From: an uncultured Clostridia bacterium
Lineage (GTDB): Bacteria > Bacillota > Clostridia > Lachnospirales > Lachnospiraceae
NCBI GenBank assembly: GCA_946623485.1
Contig: CAMORF010000060.1
Span: 1 to 9,586, forward strand
Direction of reading: 5' to 3'
Length of the DNA stretch: 9,586 nucleotides
Below are positions 6,945-9,586 of the stretch, in pieces; position 1 is the stretch's first letter, and the number at the start of each line of letters is the position of its first letter. The notes beneath the pieces were generated by a model. The model saw only the letters and a program-made list of their open reading frames with translations, ran no database searches and was not told the origin of the DNA. The translations under genes were made by a program, and so were the position numbers.

Positions 6945-8693
6945 TCAGCGGCCTGCCTCTGACTGCATCTGTTCTTTGAGCTTCCGGTTTCTTTTCAGCC
7001 AGAAGACGAATGTGATGATGGTCACGGCGAGCAAAATCAACTGCGGCACGATGGTTTCAACGCACGGGTATATGCCCAGGATCTCCAGCACCGGATGCGA
7101 CGGAATCCATGCCACCCATGCCGGCGAATGCATTGAGATCACATCACCTTCAATCAGCTCCTTGATACCACTGCCCAGGAACGCGATGGCCATGATCGCC
7201 ATCAGGATACTCGTCGCCAGGAAGAAAGGTTTCAGCGGAAGCTTCACCCCAACCAGGCGGATCGCCAGGTAGACAACCACCAGGCACGCGCAGCCAATAG
7301 CGAATCCAAGCCACACCATGTAGGTATCTCCGCTGGAAATGAGCGGCTGATAGAACAGGATGACCTCAGCGCCCTCACGATAGACCGCCAGAAAAGCGGT
7401 GAATGCAAGCGCAAATGCGCTGCCCCTCTTTGTGGCGTCTGACACCTTGCTCTTAATGTAGGCATCCCACGCCTCGGACTCTGACTTCGATACCATCCAG
7501 TTACTGACATAGAACAGAACAGCAACCGCAATCAGCGCTGTAACGCCCTCGATGACTTCCTGGGAGGCACTGTTGGCCAGCTTCAGCTGGTTCAGCAGCC
7601 AGGCAGAAACGAAGCTCAGTGCAATTCCCAGGATCGCACCGGCATATACCGTACGAAGCTGTCTCTTGCGTTCCTGCATAGAGTTTTTCGTTGTTTTAAT
7701 CAAGTAGGCGATGATCGCGCCTACCACAAGGATCGCCTCAAAACCTTCCCTGAGGATTATTGTAAAGCAGGCAATAAATGTCGCTACACCAGCGGAACGT
7801 CCGCCGCCTGTCGCATTGCCGTTTTCGTCCACTCCGTCCAGCTTGTTGGCATCCGTCCGGATCATTGTCCGAAGAATATCCACTTCCTTGTTGAACGCCT
7901 GAGCATCCGTTCCCTTCGATGCGGACTTGGCCGCCGAAAACTGCAGCTCCACCTCACTCTTTCTTGCCCCTGAGATAAAGCCCATCGTGTTGCGCTCAAA
8001 GCCGGTGGTCTCATAATATCCGTAATACCCATCATTCACGCAGTCATAAGCTGCCTGGGCGTCCCCCGCGGCGTAATGATCCTTTGCGGTGCGGAAGACC
8101 TCCGCCATCGCATCTGCCACATCATTCCAGGTCCAGTCCGATTCCTTGCCTGCTGCAGCCGAATACCCGGCCCAGTCGTTATAGTAGTTTTTCCGGAACA
8201 ATGCAGTCGCCGCAGTTTCATCCTCCGACGCAAGTTCCATCTCCACCTCAACGCCGTCCAGCTTGTTGGCGGAATTGCGCAGATCTGCAATCAACACGTC
8301 CTTTGCGGTGGCTGCGTCCTGTGCCGGTTCTCCATTCTTGATTGACTTCGTTAGAGCCTTAAAATCCGCCAGCGCCGTGCTCTTATGAATGCCGGGCAGC
8401 TTTTTCTGCATCTGAACCTTGAATCCGGATGCCCCCCAGTAGTTATTCTTGGCATCCTTGATGCGTTCCAGCGCGGTATCCGTATCTTTGTTTTCATAGC
8501 TTTCAACAGCCGCATCCAGCACCGGTACCATGGCATCGAGTACCTCATTCCACGTATAATCCGTAATGCCGTTTGCTTCCTTATACGCGTCCCATGTCGC
8601 GATATACTCTCCGGCGGCCAATGCCGTCAGCGGCGCACTGATCAAAAGCAGCGCCAGAATCATCGCACATATCTGCCTGACTTTTCTCATCAT
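6945..8693 (-). CDS. FTR1-family iron permease with duplicated extracytoplasmic domain
   Basis: A 582-residue FTR1/EfeU/FetM-type permease that should carry iron across the cytoplasmic membrane. A signal peptide (MMRKVRQICAMILALLLISA..., cut near residue 27) leads into a roughly 270-residue soluble domain. The C-terminal permease of about seven helices contains the two iron motifs, REGFE at 315-319 and REGAE at 439-443, which hold the arginine-glutamate signature of the family. The soluble domain is an internal duplication: TWNEVLDAM/TWNDVADAM, YWGASGF/YYETTGF and ANKLDGV occur in both halves (about 30-148 and 172-288). The start at 8693 has AAGGG five bases upstream. An ATG at 8744 would add 17 residues but its GGAG touches the start codon. 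It is the first gene of the leftward cluster, downstream of a good promoter. Homologues are Cj1658 and FetM. Confidence 0.96.
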   Translation of the reverse strand: MMRKVRQICAMILALLLISAPLTALAAGEYIATWDAYKEANGITDYTWNEVLDAMVPVLDAAVESYENKDTDTALERIKDAKNNYWGASGFKVQMQKKLPGIHKSTALADFKALTKSIKNGEPAQDAATAKDVLIADLRNSANKLDGVEVEMELASEDETAATALFRKNYYNDWAGYSAAAGKESDWTWNDVADAMAEVFRTAKDHYAAGDAQAAYDCVNDGYYGYYETTGFERNTMGFISGARKSEVELQFSAAKSASKGTDAQAFNKEVDILRTMIRTDANKLDGVDENGNATGGGRSAGVATFIACFTIILREGFEAILVVGAIIAYLIKTTKNSMQERKRQLRTVYAGAILGIALSFVSAWLLNQLKLANSASQEVIEGVTALIAVAVLFYVSNWMVSKSESEAWDAYIKSKVSDATKRGSAFALAFTAFLAVYREGAEVILFYQPLISSGDTYMVWLGFAIGCACLVVVYLAIRLVGVKLPLKPFFLATSILMAIMAIAFLGSGIKELIEGDVISMHSPAWVAWIPSHPVLEILGIYPCVETIVPQLILLAVTIITFVFWLKRNRKLKEQMQSEAGR

Positions 8694-8935
8694 GTCTACC
8701 CTTCTCCCAGTCATTATGCTGCCCGCAGGTTCAATGCCGATCATCTCCTGCAGATCCAGAGTCTCTCAGGCCGCCGCAGATTCGAGGCCGATACGGCAAT
8801 CATTGATTCGGCATACCAATCTATCGTTCTGTTCGGCTTTCTCAGATTCTAATTACCGTCCAGATATTTTCTATGCCTTATCAGCTTTAGTTAAACTGAA
8901 TGTTAATCAGCAGCCACTAACTCGCTGGCTTCCAT

Positions 8936-8964
8936 AGTGTACCATCCCGAAATCGAGGTGTCAA
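8936..8964 (-). promoter_or_regulatory. Leftward sigma70-type promoter of the iron operon
   Basis: On the minus strand a perfect TTGACA (8959-8964) is followed after exactly 17 bases by TACACT (8936-8941), four of six matches to TATAAT. Transcription would begin near 8929, giving a leader of about 236 bases before the FTR1 ATG. It is the best promoter seen in the window and sits where the operon promoter is expected. Confidence 0.7.
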
Positions 8965-8996
8965 GGAATAATGTTAGGTTTATCGGTAAATAGTTA

Positions 8997-9025
8997 TTGC
9001 AAACTAACCTCATGTGAGGTATGAT
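8997..9025 (+). promoter_or_regulatory. Rightward promoter candidate for the DUF4418 gene
   Basis: TTGCAA (8997-9002) and TATGAT (9020-9025) are 17 bases apart; matches to consensus are four and five of six. It points towards the DUF4418 gene, leaving a leader of about 270 bases. Its -35 is 32 bases from that of the leftward promoter, so the two could share control. Confidence 0.45.
9007..9020. promoter_or_regulatory. Dyad operator candidate in the rightward promoter spacer
   Basis: ACCTCA and TGAGGT are perfect inverted arms around a two-base centre (ACCTCATGTGAGGT). The dyad lies between the -35 and -10 of the rightward promoter, overlapping the first base of the -10. A bound protein would block that promoter. 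Next to it, GTTAGGTTT (8973-8981) and AAACTAAC (9001-9008) form a wider near-inverted pair; the TTAGGT and CTAACCTCA pieces resemble half-sites of DtxR/IdeR boxes but not a full canonical site. Confidence 0.45.
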
Positions 9026-9072
9026 TACGGAGCATGGGATATGACCCACGTAAATCAGAAGGCATGGCCCTC

Positions 9073-9274
9073 AAAATGCAGGATGTGATTTACTATGTGA
9101 TTGATTTTTGAGCTGTGCTATCGGATGTGCTATCGGATGTGCTATCGGATGAACAGGCAAGCAAGATGTGCAGGTTATTTCTCGGCAGATCCTTATAGAA
9201 TGCTTCGGTCGCCAAAAGCCGATTACGGCAAATAGAGGCCAGACTTTTGGTGATGTAACCATAAAATGCAGGAT
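9073..9274 (+). repeat. Pair of 12-base direct repeats
   Basis: AAAATGCAGGAT occurs at 9073-9084 and again at 9263-9274; a shorter ATATGCAGGAG follows at 9285-9295 and includes the Shine-Dalgarno of the DUF4418 gene. The two full copies flank the 12-base tandem repeat. Their role is unknown. Confidence 0.5.
9114..9149 (+). repeat. Three-copy 12-base tandem repeat
   Basis: TGTGCTATCGGA is present three times without interruption or mismatch (9114-9125, 9126-9137, 9138-9149), with TG of a fourth copy after it. It lies in the predicted leader of the rightward gene, about 85 bases after the promoter candidate. Perfect copies suggest recent slippage or a selected binding array. Confidence 0.85.
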
Positions 9275-9288
9275 ATCGTTCGCGATAT
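9273..9288 (+). other. UUCG-capped hairpin next to the DUF4418 start
   Basis: ATATCG-TTCG-CGATAT forms a perfect 6-pair stem with a UUCG tetraloop in the rightward transcript. It ends two bases before the AGGAG Shine-Dalgarno (9291-9295) and is flanked by GCAGG on both sides. As DNA it is also a dyad. It could affect ribosome access or be a protein site; there is no U-run, so it is not a terminator. Confidence 0.5.
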
Positions 9289-9302
9289 GCAGGAGAATAT
9301 AG

Positions 9303-9586
9303 ATGAAAGACAAGAATCGCAAGACGATCATGATCCGTGTCGTGATGGTGGCGGCCGGCGCACTGTATCTGGCCGGGCTTTTGACATTTGCTTCCGGCTG
9401 CGGGCCGAAGGATGACGGCACATGGATGACCTGCCACTGGGCCAATCAGGCCCTGATCGGTTTGGCCGCCATACTGCTGGCAGATGCGGTGCTTCTTCTG
9501 CTGGCGCAGCACCCGCATGTGCGGATCGGCATATCCGTTGCCATGATTCCTGCAGCACTTCTGGGGGCCATACTTCCGGGCGGACT
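9303..9586 (+). CDS. DUF4418 family membrane protein (3' part cut off by window edge)
   Basis: The first 94 codons are visible. The ATG at 9303 has AGGAG seven bases upstream. The protein starts MKDKNRKTIMIRVV, with a first helix near residues 10-30, a short outside loop containing C33 and the segment TWMTCHWANQ (C44, H45), a second helix near 48-67 and the beginning of a third at 72-93. The MTCHW motif followed by a multi-helix core is typical of DUF4418 (PF14387), a family of small membrane proteins of unknown function, often near MacB-type ABC transporter genes in anaerobes as I recall. The cysteines and histidine in the outside loop could bind metal (inference). It is divergent from the iron operon and shares its intergenic regulatory region, so a linked role is possible. 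Confidence 0.85.
   Translation, partial: MKDKNRKTIMIRVVMVAAGALYLAGLLTFASGCGPKDDGTWMTCHWANQALIGLAAILLADAVLLLLAQHPHVRIGISVAMIPAALLGAILPGG

Larger units (their letters stand above)
8694..9302. other. Divergent intergenic region with two promoters, repeats and long leaders
   Basis: The 609 bases between the FTR1 start and the rightward DUF4418 gene contain no gene that I can support. They carry back-to-back promoter candidates (leftward 8936-8964, rightward 8997-9025), giving leaders of about 236 and 270 bases. The leftward leader begins with a potential 5' hairpin (AGCCA 8912-8916 with TGGCT 8926-8930) and has GCCGA/TCGGC arms further on (within 8780-8815). Open frames across the right part are shadows of a 12-base repeat. 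No known riboswitch or T-box was recognised. Confidence 0.7.

Noticed and set aside
8891..8906. Fur box or shared TTCAGTT-type motif upstream of FTR1 and P19
   Set aside because: No stretch resembles GATAATGATAATCATTATC, and the similarity between TTCAGTTTAAC here and TTCAGTTAAC near 6593-6602 is too short to support a common operator.
8929..8932. Short upstream open frame MEASELVAAD after the leftward -10
   Set aside because: Its ATG begins directly after the -10 hexamer, so it would lie before the start of transcription, and it has no ribosome binding site.
9071..9518. Minus-strand open frames with PIAH or DSTS repeats
   Set aside because: They are shadows of the 12-base tandem repeat and of the DUF4418 gene on the other strand; no ribosome binding site or family resemblance.

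Overview
The window is a medium-G+C bacterial segment dominated by one long leftward (minus-strand) gene cluster. It also has a divergent, truncated rightward gene at the right edge and a truncated leftward gene at the left edge. Strong AGGAG-type ribosome binding sites, tight TAATG overlaps, an FMN-binding lipoprotein and a DUF4418 protein together suggest an anaerobic Bacillota, possibly a Lachnospiraceae-like gut Clostridium. No rRNA or other taxonomic marker is present, so this is inference.

The core, about 8693 down to 867, reads in transcription order: FTR1-family iron permease with a large extracytoplasmic domain; P19/Tp34-type periplasmic iron-binding protein; polytopic membrane protein with a C-terminal DUF2318 (Fe-S-containing) domain; two FtsX/MacB-type ABC permeases; a LolD/MacB-type ATPase; and an FMN-binding lipoprotein. 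This is the gene order of the P19-type iron uptake system (Campylobacter cj1658-cj1663; FetMP-FetABCDEF in enterobacteria). The difference is that an FMN-binding lipoprotein stands where the thioredoxin-like proteins are found in Campylobacter. The likely job is acquisition of iron at the membrane, with P19 presenting metal, FTR1 as the permease, and the DUF2318/ABC/FMN proteins handling redox or export steps that are still poorly understood in this family.

Downstream (766 to 1) are an unrecognised membrane-anchored protein carrying a near-FMN-attachment motif, and the start of a small membrane protein with histidines inside its membrane helices, reminiscent of a cytochrome b-type anchor. They are probably a continuation of the same transcript towards a redox module.

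Regulatory and repeat content sits in two intergenic stretches. The 609-base gap 8694-9302 holds a good leftward promoter (TTGACA-17-TACACT), a rightward promoter (TTGCAA-17-TATGAT) with a dyad in its spacer, a three-copy 12-base repeat and a UUCG hairpin next to the start of the rightward gene. The 485-base gap between FTR1 and P19 holds a 36-base tandem repeat whose units each can fold into a hairpin, a 14-base palindrome and a weak promoter candidate. No tRNA, rRNA, CRISPR array or mobile element was seen.
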